From assembly GCF_021155765.1 (NCBI RefSeq), contig NC_060116.1, positions 17,548,584 to 17,612,583 on the forward strand: a stretch of 64,000 nucleotides of DNA, in the 5' to 3' direction. The notes beneath the pieces are model-generated. The model was not told the origin of the DNA. It saw only the letters and a list, made by a program, of their open reading frames with translations, and searched no databases. The DNA comes from Diprion similis. Taxonomy: Eukaryota > Arthropoda > Insecta > Hymenoptera > Diprionidae. This document shows, piece by piece, positions 1-11,700 of this stretch (positions are counted from its first letter, which is position 1; every line of letters starts with the position of its first letter). Both the position numbers and the translations under genes were made by a program.

Positions 1-2145
1 AATGGGCGGGACCAAGAGCTCAGGGTACTCGAGCGATACATACGACATCATACACCTCCAAATAAGTAGACGATTTTCGTTCAATCGATTCGTTCACCCG
101 GCCGGAATCGATGTATAAGCATGTTAGAATTTTATGCTAAAATACACGCATAACAATAATCAATCGATTGCCTACGCATGCTTGTGAAGTCGTTGTCATT
201 CACACTTGAATCGTTCTATACATCCTGCTTGAGAAATAATATATCTATAATATGATAAATGTTGACATTTAAATGAAAATTTGAACGGTATCGATTATTC
301 TCGTTATTGTCTGACAATGTGATTGATAAAGAAGCTGGAGTGGATATGCAACCAACATAATATTCCCGTAATGAGTATAGGATATTAAGCTTGCTTTCGG
401 GACATACATGAAATATTTACGTATCGAAATTATTCAATTGAGGCGGTGAGCCTGCCATAATTGCGGCAACGCATTGAAAAATGCCAATGGGCGCGGAATA
501 TATTCACTATTATTTCATCTATTGATTATTAATCCCCCCAAACAACTCTGATGGCAAAGATTAGTAGGTTCCTACTGTTAAAGCACAGTCATGGTCCACT
601 TATCAGACGGTTATGGGGTTAATCTAAATAATTATAAGTATGTTGAACGGCGGAAAATTGTATTATGATTTGTCTTTAACGGGTGTCATCAATTGTGGTT
701 GACGGTGTATAGGTAGCGTACTTTTTACTCAGATCTCCAAATTAATTGAATTTTTTTATTTGTGGGTATTTGAGTCATCTCGATGCAGTTTGTAATCCCT
801 CTTTCGGCATATTAATTTTCCATTTAATCTAATTCGAAATTTATATGTTCAAAAATACAAACCTGATCGATTCACTCTGCCGTACGCTTCACAATACGCA
901 ACCTGTTGACACATGATTAGTTCACGGTTTACAAGCACTGTTTAGGATGGCGCCATCAACTGGTATCGAGTAGAGAACCTAGGTAACGGGCTAGCGGAGT
1001 CCGGTCACCCTCCAAATTGGGGGAGTAAGAGACATATTCATATCGTATCGGTGATACGGACCTTAGACCACACATATACACATAAGGGAAGCATCACAAT
1101 GAAGAAACTGGAAGAAACGTCTCGAGTAGACAAGTGAGAGGGATATAGTAAAACTACATGCCTCTCTTTCTACGGCAGAAGCGTACCTATTGTGATCAAA
1201 TGCCCCAGGCACTAATCGTAAGTTGACATAATCCGAATAATGTATGGGGATTATGGAGGTATTGAATCTGCTTTTTCCCTGAACTTTCGAGGCTTTATGG
1301 TTCATTAATGAGTAAACGACCGCATCAAACAAAATCATTGATACAGAGGCAGTATCAGTTATTACGTGTATCGATTATTCAGGGACTGGCAATATGATGA
1401 TTTCAATTAAAAAAAAAAAATTAAAATTCACACAACGATCAATGCCTAGCAAAATCTTCTATAAGATAAGGCGTATATACATACATACAAGCGATTAGTG
1501 AAGAATACAAGACACAGCGAAGCCCAGGCACCAACGCCCTATGCTACGAGCGTGATTGCGCGGAGTGCTGGCGAGACTTGACCAATCACAGCCTGCTAGA
1601 CAAAGGAGGGACGTGATCTACTACTTCCTTCTCTAAAGTATGCCATGCTTCCTTCATGACTGTATTCCTCCGAGGGTACAAATCGGGTTGAGAGTCGGGT
1701 TTACTCGACTGTTTTCCCGGACCGTAGTGTAGAGCTAAGTTCAATCCCGTTCGTAGCGCCGAAGTAAGCCAACTCCACTCTTATCGTTTACACCGATTGC
1801 TTTTTTGACTCCGAGTAGAAATTTTTTAAAGTAGAGTCGGGTGAAAAGTTGGTATTTCCACCGCGACAGCGCTCACCGCCAACCCTACTCTGATCCGAGT
1901 GCTACACTCGCTGGAACGTAGTTTATGTGTATCCATCACTGATATATACTCATAGATACTGCACTGGATAGAGGATTGCCTATACTTTGCGCGCTAGCGA
2001 CCATAGACATATAAGTCACGGACTATGGACGGAGCCCAAACTAGCATTTGTTGGTGCGAAGAGTTCAGTGATGCGAGGTAGTAGCCTCGCGGGGAGTAGA
2101 TGAGATATTAGATCGGCCATATTGGTAGGAAGTGTTTGCGCGCCA
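1..2145. other. Stretch without a recognised gene
   Basis: AT-rich DNA. Open frames here are short and resemble no family I know. The region lies downstream of the ApepP gene on the minus strand and ought to hold that gene's last exon (about 35 residues) unless it lies outside the window. I scanned for it and did not find it. Confidence 0.5.
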
Positions 2146-2271
2146 TATATAAATTACAAACTATGCGTGTTCAGTCTTGAACGACAATTCAGTTCACACG
2201 TAGACGTCATGTTTTCCCAGATATTATTAAAGAAGTATTACAACGTGTATTAAAATATTTATTCAACTACT
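2146..2271 (+). promoter_or_regulatory. Candidate TATA/Inr core promoter and first exon
   Basis: A TATATAAA box lies at 2146-2153 and a TCAGT initiator at 2171-2175, 27 bases from box to the initiator A. The putative first exon then runs about 100 bases to a strong splice donor, CTG|GTAAGTAT, at 2271/2272. The only ATG inside it (2209) opens a 14-codon frame, so the exon would be non-coding or carry a short upstream ORF. I could not identify a following coding exon. It may drive a non-coding RNA or a gene spliced far downstream, or be chance. Confidence 0.35.
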
Positions 2272-2525
2272 GGTAAGTATAGAAGTGTATTTCTTATATA
2301 AGTATCCTCTCATATTTCTGACTATTATTTGAGTAGCAGGTTATGTATGTACTTCAAATTAAGAGTGACTTACCAATTACAAACGTTGCAATATTTTATT
2401 GATAAGTTTTACGATGGGTTATATTGGTTTGTTGTATGTGGCGCATAAACACTTTCTGCCAAGATGGCTGTCGTGGTTAATTTCCCTTCCGTCTTTCACC
2501 GCGCGCTGCGCAAGCCCATGTCCAT

Positions 2526-2804
2526 CTAGCTGCGGCCGAAATTTTGGTAAATAATAATTCTAATTCTTGTCAACAGCAGCGCTGGCGCAGATAATGTTCG
2601 GATTTATAATTCGAAGTGGGGTAGGCACCGTGTTCTTTCATACCTATATGTCGATGTTTCATACACATATATATCGAGAAAAACCACGGACTTAAGAAAA
2701 ACGTCGTGGACGCCACGTAGTGGCGAAAAGAAGGGTTACTATTTATTTGAGTTTCAGCATCACGTGTAGCGCAGAGTTGAGCCTCCTTCTCTCTACCCTA
2801 CATA
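2526..2804. repeat. Diverged copy of the 28-kb MITE-like repeat
   Basis: This stretch aligns along its length with 28278-28520. Both begin with CTAGCTGCGGCCGAAAT, share CAGCAGCGCTGGC in the middle and end with GAGCCTCCTTCTCTCTACCCT. The copies differ by many substitutions and a short insertion around 2650. The left terminal inverted repeat seen in the other copy is not recognisable here, so this copy looks 5'-truncated or older. Confidence 0.8.
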
Positions 2805-4156
2805 GTAAAATCAGCCAATCGCTTGCACGGTTCAAGAGAAATGTTCTAGATTCGTTTCCATGATTAGTAAGTCGCTTTTATGGTTCGCAGCAAATCAATG
2901 AGTTGTAAATATCGCTTACATGAACTTGGCTTGTACCATGTTTTTACCGACGGACTCAGGGACAGAGCGTAACGTGAGTTTATTGGAGGGAGGGGGGTAT
3001 AAATTTTTTGGGGATGGATCTGTGAGTGTAAGGTTTTTTCAGATTTTAAAGGAAATTTTTATCTTGTTCCGCCGATCCGGTAGTCAAGCTTGTGGCCTCT
3101 ATTCATCCACACAAACGCAAATAATTCAGTGGGTCGATTTCATAATACGTCGGTCATTATTTACCGAATATCCTATTACAGTTTTGAATAATCATAATCA
3201 GCAGTCTGGTACTCGATTAATTTGCGTTTGAATCGAGGATTTTTAAAACTCTCAGTCACAGTCACACAAATCTGGCACAGATTATCGTACTTATAGGCAC
3301 TTGTCTGAGCATAAGAATATAGCCTAACGGAAAAAGAACAAGAAGCTGATTATCATACCATTAATCCTGAGGATGAAAGGGAAACTCTTTAGCGGGCAGA
3401 TTAATACATGGAGATGTCGTCCTGGATGATTCGGATTTAGAACCAATATCCGTTAATCTTTCCACTGAAATTATGTTGGGGAAAAAAAGCGTCATTATCC
3501 AACGAATATGAATCTCCAATGATAATACCTGTTTTGACTTTGGCTCGTATTGATGGTCCTTGGTAGGCTTGATAATACCTAGTACATATACTTAGTGCTC
3601 CATTATTCAAAATTGACTGGGTATTGTTCAGCATTGTAAAGTTAGAATGGAAATACGTTTTGAACAGCTGATAATGAAATATAATATAGTATTTAAAAAT
3701 AATTGGTATTTACATGTCATCCTTATGCCGACATTGTAAGAAGTGTAGTTTGCATGAAACAATTGTTATCTGGTTATCGGTACTGTTGCACGTTGCAGCC
3801 AAGACAGGGCTTGCTGGTTTGCTTCTCCTTGCAATAGAGGGCCCACTTTTTTCAGACACTTAGCGTGATAACAATTTAAATAGGCAATCTATAAGAATAA
3901 TAATTGCAGAAGTAATTTCTGGCCCCCCCTGTCCCTCCCCTTCTTTAAAGGGCAGCGGAGGTTTGTGAACATTAAAAAAACCAATAAGAACACTGGAAGA
4001 TAATGACACTGAAGCTAGGTGACGATACATATTTGCATCACAAAACTACTTAAATCAGTAGACAAATGTCAGAATTGTTAAACGTGGTTCAAGAACCTTT
4101 TGTGATGATCAGCGACTAACTTCAGTATCATTGGAAAATATGGGCTAAATACATAC
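2805..4156. other. Non-coding stretch downstream of known ApepP exons
   Basis: Probably the last intron and/or 3' flank of the minus-strand aminopeptidase gene. The open frames at 2920-3231 (plus) and 3437-3634 (minus) have no recognisable domain and no convincing splice context. I see nothing else. Confidence 0.5.
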
Positions 4157-6551
4157 CTCTTGATCAGTGAGAAGAGATTTATCTAGTAAATTGCTCTGTA
4201 TAGGGACCATGGTGACACACTCAAAGGTGAGAAAGCCCCGAGATTTAAAATTGTGTGGGGTAGCTGTTTCCACAATGACCTCTACATCCTCCAGGCGAAT
4301 GCCAAACTTTTCATCCTCATAGTATCCTGGTTCTAAATGATGTAAGTGGCTTACATTACTTGAATTTCTTGATAAATTGATTCTAAATTTCTTACCGTTG
4401 GAGAGAAACATGCCGATCTGTAAACCAGGGTCATCGGGATGCAGACGCCATGAAATACCCATTGGTCCCTCGTGAACGTTCAAATATGCTCCAACTCCGT
4501 GTGCAGTACCATGCAAATAGTCTAGCCTGTTTTCATAACCATATATTAAATCTTGTCAATCTAATAGAATCAAAAATTCAATACGGATCATTTCTTTGCA
4601 ATTTTTTTAAATTTTTTGCTTAACTGGGAGGTAAGCTACCTTACCCAACTTCCCACAGAGATTTGCGTGCCAAAATATCCAGATAGTTGCCCTTGATCAT
4701 TGTAGGAAAAATAGCATTTGCCAGGGCACACTGTCCCTTGAAAACGCGTGTAAAACATTCTCGCTCAAAAGCAGTAGGTGATCCAAAATGCACAGTTCGT
4801 GTAATATCGGTAGTCCCATCAAGGTATTGGCCACCGGAATCACAGAGATAAAACTCTCGGTCATTGATAGGAGTGTCTGTTTCAGGACTAGGTGCGTAAT
4901 GGATAATAGCACCGTGTGCTCCAACCGCCGAAATTGTGCAAAAGCTTGGTCCAATGAAATCTTCTTGTTCCCTATTTTGGTGAAATTTTTAGTGAATACA
5001 ATTAGTATGGTTTAAAATATGTGGACAATAATAGTTTATCGTGTGACAAAAACAGAAAATAGGCAATATCCAAACTAGCATAGCTCGCAGCATGAGCCAA
5101 AGGCAAGTGTTTTAATCACACAAGGCAGATAATCGCAATCCGCACGTGTGACAATACGATATTTTCTGCAATATTTGCACGGAAAATTTTATTGAAAATG
5201 CACCGAGGGGTGCACAGCGTGTAAAATTGAGTTATTTGAAAGTGCGCATGTATCAATATTGTTTTCCGGTACTTTACATACTATCTACAGGCTTCAAAAA
5301 TCAAACTTTCCAAGCACGTGTTGCATAATATATGTTGTAATTTTGGCAATGGCAACAATCCGGATATGAATGATACTTCACAAGATCATGCAGCAATAAA
5401 TTTTATTAAGGGTGTACCAATACTTACGCTCTGAATTTTTCTAGTTGAGCAGCACCAGAAAGTTCAGTAACCAGTGATTCCTCGCTCTTTGACTTGACCT
5501 TTTCTTCCAGCCAGGCCAAGTATTTTACAACAGCAACACCGTCTTTCAGATGAGCTTTCTTCATTCCTTTAATTTCTACAGTGTTCTTAATGGCTTTCAT
5601 TACACAAATAGGCGTGATATTGGTATGCAGTTTATTATTAATCTCTCCTGAACCACAACTAACGTGCAGCGCATAGCTGGAGCTGTTACTGATCCAAGTC
5701 TTTCCGTCACTAGCAGTACTCCTTTCTTTCAAATACATGCCAATAGTGTCATATGGATGATATTGTGGGTCCACACCCTCATCTTTAAGCTGTTGCTTTG
5801 CTTCCTGTGTAACCTTCGATTGATCAATGAAAATATGGACTTTGTCCAGCGTAATAACTACATAAGCAAAAAATACAGGATTGTAGTGAATGTCGCTTCC
5901 CCTCCAATTAAGAAGATAAGCGACTTCATCAAGAGCCGTTACAACCAGTGTAGTAACACTTTCGTCTCTCATAGCTTGGCGGCATAGCTCTACTTTTTCA
6001 CCTGCTGTTTTTCCCGTATATTTCAAGGGCTGACCCACTACTTTGTTGGCTGGCATGCCTGGTTTGTCTGATCCCCAAACCAAATCTACAAAATTCTTTT
6101 CCAGTGGTAGGAAACTATGTCCAGCTGCAACGAGGCTGGCATTTATGGCTGACCACGCCATATTGCTTATCAAATTGGGATCAACAGCGACATTGGATTG
6201 TGAGGATAAATTTGAAGCAAGCCAAGAGGCCTGTGTAGGAGTGCCAACGACTCCCTCCTTCATCAGCGTCCATGCTTCAGGTGGATCCAGTTCTTTTGTA
6301 GCCTGTGCAAAATATCGCCCATCTGTCCACAGCAGAGCTTGATCTTGAGTTATAATTGCCGTTCCAGCTGAACCACTGAAACCAGAGATGAATGATCTGC
6401 GCTGATCTTTTGGTGCCAGGTACTCGGACTGATGAGAATCTTCCGATCCAACTATATAGGCGTCAATCCCTTTCTTGTTCGTACCTACAGTTGCTGTCCT
6501 CAGCAAGTCTCTCAACTTGGCCAGCTTGATTGCTCCTTTTCCGGCTACCAT
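4157..6551 (-). CDS. ApepP: Xaa-Pro aminopeptidase 1 (cytosolic aminopeptidase P), 3' exon missing
   Basis: Metallopeptidase of clan MG, family M24B, which removes an N-terminal residue preceding proline. Exons on the minus strand: 6551-5428, 4971-4645, 4526-4396 and 4332-4157; all junctions are GT-AG and phase-consistent, giving 586 residues. Two creatinase-like N domains come first (DGRYFAQA, DEVAYLLNWRG), then the catalytic pita-bread domain. Metal ligands are visible: Asp419 and Asp430 in CDSGGQYLDGTTDITRT, His in HGTAHGVG, Glu in EPGYYED and Glu in FECVTMVPI. I chose the ATG at 6551 because a good acceptor (TTTACAG) lies just upstream at 6562-6563 and the longer open frame reads into intron-like sequence. 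The family runs about 610-620 residues, so the sequence after SLLTDQE (donor GTATGT at 4156) needs one more short exon that I did not find. The third intron is only 63 bp and stop-free. Confidence 0.93.
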
Positions 6552-6561
6552 TTTTCCGTCT

Positions 6562-8494
6562 CTGTAAATTGTATTTACCTCGTTAATAATGATTGTTAGT
6601 CTTGCAGTGTTTAGTGTAACGTAAATCACAAAAAATTAGAAGACAGGTGAATGGTGAGAAAAAGTAAATTGAAATCGAGCTTGAATACTTTTCGTGATGT
6701 TCGTTTTCGTACCCGGTCATTTTTGAGGTTAGATAATCCACTATTCAGAACGCTAACGTTTATCAGTTTCAGGTTGCAGCACCTGCGGGCCGAGTCCACA
6801 CGCCGATCAGGTTTTAACACGATACCTTATCAATCGTAATGTAACGTTAATCCTATTTATCATCCAAACATTACCGTTGACCGTTGTTGCAATCGCGCTG
6901 TCTGTTGTCACGCAGAGGATATTAACGTTGATGCCTGACTGACAATGGCTGACAAGCTATTTTGCCGTCAAGGTTGGCTGCGGTGTTGACTTGTAAGCTT
7001 ACATGGGCTTACAAAGTCTATTGTGACTTCACACGTACAATGCTGTATGGGACATGGCCTATGAGGCTTATACATAATAGTTTGAAAGAAAATAAAATAA
7101 ACAATGCTGTCTTTACGTGTAACGTCACCGACGGCTGCGCAACTCACATTGATTCCATAAAAATCCAATCACGAGTGCTGTGCTTAAATTCCAATTAAGG
7201 AATCATCTGCAATTGTTTTACTATCATGCAGTAGTACAGTATGAATGTTTACTGCAAACGCTCTGCAAAATTCGACTATAAAATTTTTTATTTCTTTTTA
7301 TTCGAATTCTAAGGAATACAAATTAAAGATGAAATTTATAATCTAGAAATTCTAATTGGCTTTATATTAATAAAAGTATGCATAATAACGAAATGGTTAT
7401 TTACAAAAAATTTATTCGACTGTAGCTGTGTCATGTCACTTAAGACGATCTTAGCAGATTGACGCATCATCGATAAACACGTTTTGTATAGGAGAAACAA
7501 TCGCAGAGTAAATGAGCCCTGCGGATTAGTTTAATCGGCGTTTCGAAGAAAGATTTATTAGGTATAATTTGCAGATTACGAAAAATTGCAGATGGATAGA
7601 TTATCAGATATTACACAATTCAAGCAAGTTGGAAATGTTATAATTTGTCGCCGTCAGACTGTTTGAAGTTTCTATGTATGTACAATACAACATCGTCCGA
7701 CTAAACTGCTTTCGGTTTTCTTACAAACTTCTCGTGATAAAATCTTTGGTCTGCGATAAGCTAAATGGTGAAAATTATACAAAAAAAAGTTTACTTGAAA
7801 AAGAAAAGAAAATTTTAAAACCTACTCGACGAGGTAAATTGGCGCTCATCATCTTGTAGTAAAACTCGATAAAAGTGTAGAAATTAATCTTAGCACAAAT
7901 ATTAATTCATATTCCCTCGAAGTTAACTCACAATAAGTTCCTGTACAATATACGTATCTATACGTAAAAAATCTATATATAAGCACGAAACGCGGCGGCC
8001 AAAGTACGACGTACTAGCCGTTATCGTATTATTATAGCAAGATTTGATCTTACCAGACAAATCCAATACGTATGCTATGCTCACGATTACAGTTTTACAA
8101 AACATAAATCGAAATTCAGTCGAGCCGCATGGTTTGACAAAACATACCTAGACGCGCTCGACGCAAAGAAAATAGTTCTAGCTTCTAATTAACGCGATGT
8201 TCACTCTTAATCCTTTGATCGAAACATCATGGTATGATTGTGATACAATTCACAACTCATTGCTAAAATATACCCAGACATATCATCATACTATTACGAT
8301 TGCTAAATGGCTGAAGGTACATTTCTATTTATTATTTTTTTTCATGTTCTTCAAATTTCATATCACACGTGTTATATTATGCCCATGATTTTTAGAATAT
8401 TCGGAGTGGCACATAACATTATACCTATTGGCACCTGGCAAAAAGCGAGAAGTAATCCCCGGAGAACGTCTCCGCATGGTCCTATGACTATAGT
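6562..8494. other. Upstream flank of ApepP and 3' flank of CYP307
   Basis: The part nearest 6562 is intron or 5' UTR of ApepP; a first exon probably lies between about 6600 and 6900, where GC is higher. From about 7200 onward the DNA is AT-rich and I see no gene. Confidence 0.45.
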
Positions 8495-8500
8495 TTTATT
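8495..8500 (-). terminator. Candidate poly(A) signal for CYP307
   Basis: AATAAA on the minus strand, about 200 bases past the CYP307 stop codon. The position is plausible, but cleavage was not observed. Confidence 0.4.
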
Positions 8501-8700
8501 ACGCCGAAAAGAGTTCCTATGCCTCAAAGACGTCACAAAAATGTGTCGTATTTTTGGGGAATCATAAAACCGGACATTTTTCTCGTTTTTGCTGTATGGA
8601 TAGTCTAAGCCAACCGCAGCGCAGTGTTAACTATCGCGTAATATCTAAAATATTAGAATCGTTGATATGTGCCTGGCATTATTAATGGAAATCCAATTGA

Positions 8701-11700
8701 CTAGATATAACATGTTTCGTCGGAAACCTGTAGGGTTTCCTTAAGCTTATCGCGGTACGTTAGAACAACGTGAAATGTATCTGGCGGTAGAGCGACGCAA
8801 CCTGGTGTAAGATGAGCTTTTAAATTTTCGGGAGTGATCCCGTCTGCGGCTGCGACGTTGTACTTCGAAAAAATTGCAGCTACAGTGGCGAACGTAAACG
8901 CCTGAACAAGCCGCTGCCCGATGCAAGTCCTCTGGCCGGTAGAAAATGGGAGAAAGTGAGCGGGTTTGATTAACCTCCGTGAACCTCCCCCCGGATCCTT
9001 CGACTGGGCCAAGAAACGTTCAGGACAAAAATTTTCCGCCCCGAAGCCCCAGTATCCCTCTCCGAAGTTGAGCTCGTAATTGTTGACGAAAACAACGGTG
9101 TCCTTGTTTATTGCATACCCGTCGACCTCCGTATCTTGCGTAGCGACGTGAGGAACTATCGGGGAACTCGAGACCCTCAGAGTCTCGCATATAACGGCTT
9201 CCGTGTAGGGCATTTCGGGCCTGTCGCCGAGATCCGCAAGCCGGTGATTACGGCGTTGTCGAGCGGCGTCGCATTCCGCTTGAATCCTCCCCTGGACCTC
9301 AGGATGTCCGACGGCGTGAGCGAGAACCAGCATGACCAGATTGCCTATGGCCGAATGCCCGCCCAAGAAGTCCTCTAGCTCGTAGATTACGTGCTCCCAG
9401 GAGAGGCTCGTGTCCGGAGACTCGAGGTGGAGGAGTAGCGCGTCGGTGAAATCCCGGGGGACCTCGTTCTCCGGATCCAGACTCGACCGACGCACGTTTA
9501 CAATCCTTTCGAGGATGAAAGAGCGGATATCCGTGCCCCAAGTCCTCAGTCGCTTCATGTGACTTTTGTAAAAAGGGCTCAACCACGGGAGAAAGTCGAT
9601 CGCGTAACCCTGGTTGATTTCCCAGAATATTTTATCGAATATTCGTACCGTTCTCCGGAACTCCGGATCCGCGTAGCTGAACCAGGAGGAGCACATGTAC
9701 CTCGTAAACATGTTGGCGACGGCGGCCAACAGCAACGGCTTTACAGGCTTCTCGCCCCGTCGCACCGGTAGCGCCTCGTCGGCACCGAGGACGTCGATCA
9801 AACGATTCGTCTCTATCGATGCTACTCGGTCTATATCACCCTGTTGCACACTTCCGCTACGAGGTGAACAGTAGCTGCGGGCCAATGCGCGACGGGTTTT
9901 TTGCAACTCCGACCAGTCGCACAATGCAAGCGCTGAAATGCAAAGAAGTCATCACGGTTATGTGTGATATTGGAGACAAAGAGATGTGGGGAAGTGTGGA
10001 GCAAGAAATCAAAAAGAGAAAGAAAATGTCAACAACAAAAACCTGTAGAGTGAGGTGAAACCGGCCGCTCCCAAAAAAAATTATAAGTAGATACAAATTC
10101 GTAATAGGCTGAAGAAAGTATTGAAAAATTTTAACACACTTGATGTTTTTTAAACGAAGCGGATATTAGAATATTTAAAATAAACGGAAAAATTATATGG
10201 ACTGTATAAAAAAACTGCCTTCCGAGAATTCTCCGGCTTCAAAGCTAGTGGTACCACAAATCAATCCCGATATTTCTGACTCAGTTGACCGACAAATGAG
10301 TGTACTTGGGGATTAATTTTGATTTTAATCCTTAATTTATTTCTCAAGCCGGCGAATCTGTTGGTTTAATTTTTGTTTTCAAGTGAGACCTCGTGCATAA
10401 GTGAATACGAATTGCGATAAATATATCTCGATAGAAGTTTAAGGTATGGAAATTTATGTGCATAACTTGTCATAGATATTAATAATCGCTTCAGTTTTTT
10501 TCGATGAATTGCATTTGCTTGTATCAATGCTTAGTCGAAAGAAATTTTACAAGTTGCTTGATGTTCTATAAAAGGCTATATACCGTATAACTTTTCACAT
10601 TTCAAATTTCCCACCATCCAAGCATTCTGATTGGTTGACTAAACTTTGCAAACCAGTCAGAATGCTTTGATGGTGGGAAACGTGAAAATGTGAAACATGA
10701 AAAGTTACATGATAGATAGCCTGTAAAAACATTCACAAATACATGTCTACGTCAATCACGTGCACTGGATAACATTGCTAACGATTTGAAATATGCAGTC
10801 ATGGCTATGCCGAGTCAGTGACTAACGAACGACGGCATGTCGTTTAATTGCAACTCAAGCATTTTCTATTTTACTCTAGAAGCTCAGAAGCATATTCGTT
10901 ATTTGGAAAAGGGAGAAGAACTTCGACTTGCGTACGTAAAACGCTGAAATATTTTATAGCGGGTTCAACTTGGAGTGTAAATACAGATAGCAAAATTTTA
11001 GCATTAGCGACCGGATCGCTGTTAATGAAGTTGTAAAAATCAATTCTATTTTTTAGTCAGCGAAATTATTAACGAATAGTACGAGAAAATAAGTAGCAGA
11101 AAAATATAATACCCACGAAAATTCGCAATGCACGAGTGCAAAAGTTATAATGAGACGTGCTTGCGAGAGCTTCTTGTTTTGTTTTATTATATATCTTTTC
11201 GACTTTCTTTTCTCTTTTAGGTTGAGACTAGTATAATCAAGTTGTGCCGAGTATCCTGTATCTTTCTTTTTGTTTACTTGCAATCACATTTTGTAAATCC
11301 ATATGGATTCACGATTACGCATGGGTCCAAAATTGTCATGGATACAAATAAAATTTACCCGAGAATTTAATACAAATAAAAACATGTGATAGATGCTACG
11401 ACGGACGTAACGTCTAGATCGTGAAAGGAAATTCTTCATTTAGATTGTGTTCTGACGTAGTAATTACATCTACATCTCCGCTTACGGAGTCGCTCGAGAA
11501 ATTCGCGGAACTCTTTACGTGCAATGTCTGCCAAACTCTCCCACGTCATGTGAAATGTAAAAGCATAAGGTCAGTACATCGACAGACTAGTTGAGCATTT
11601 CTTTGAAATCAAGCCAGTATACATATATTATAATTGTTATAAGCATTTATATACGTTTGATAATCAATATTTCTCAAGCCAATGAAATTAGATGGAAGTA

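Noticed and set aside
2920-3231. 103-codon plus-strand frame downstream of the orphan promoter
   Set aside because: No family resemblance and no acceptor I would trust just before it, so I did not link it to the 2271 donor.
6552-6629. Upstream extension of ApepP beyond the ATG at 6551
   Set aside because: The added residues are not family-like, and a splice acceptor (TTTACAG) lies between, so this is more likely intron.
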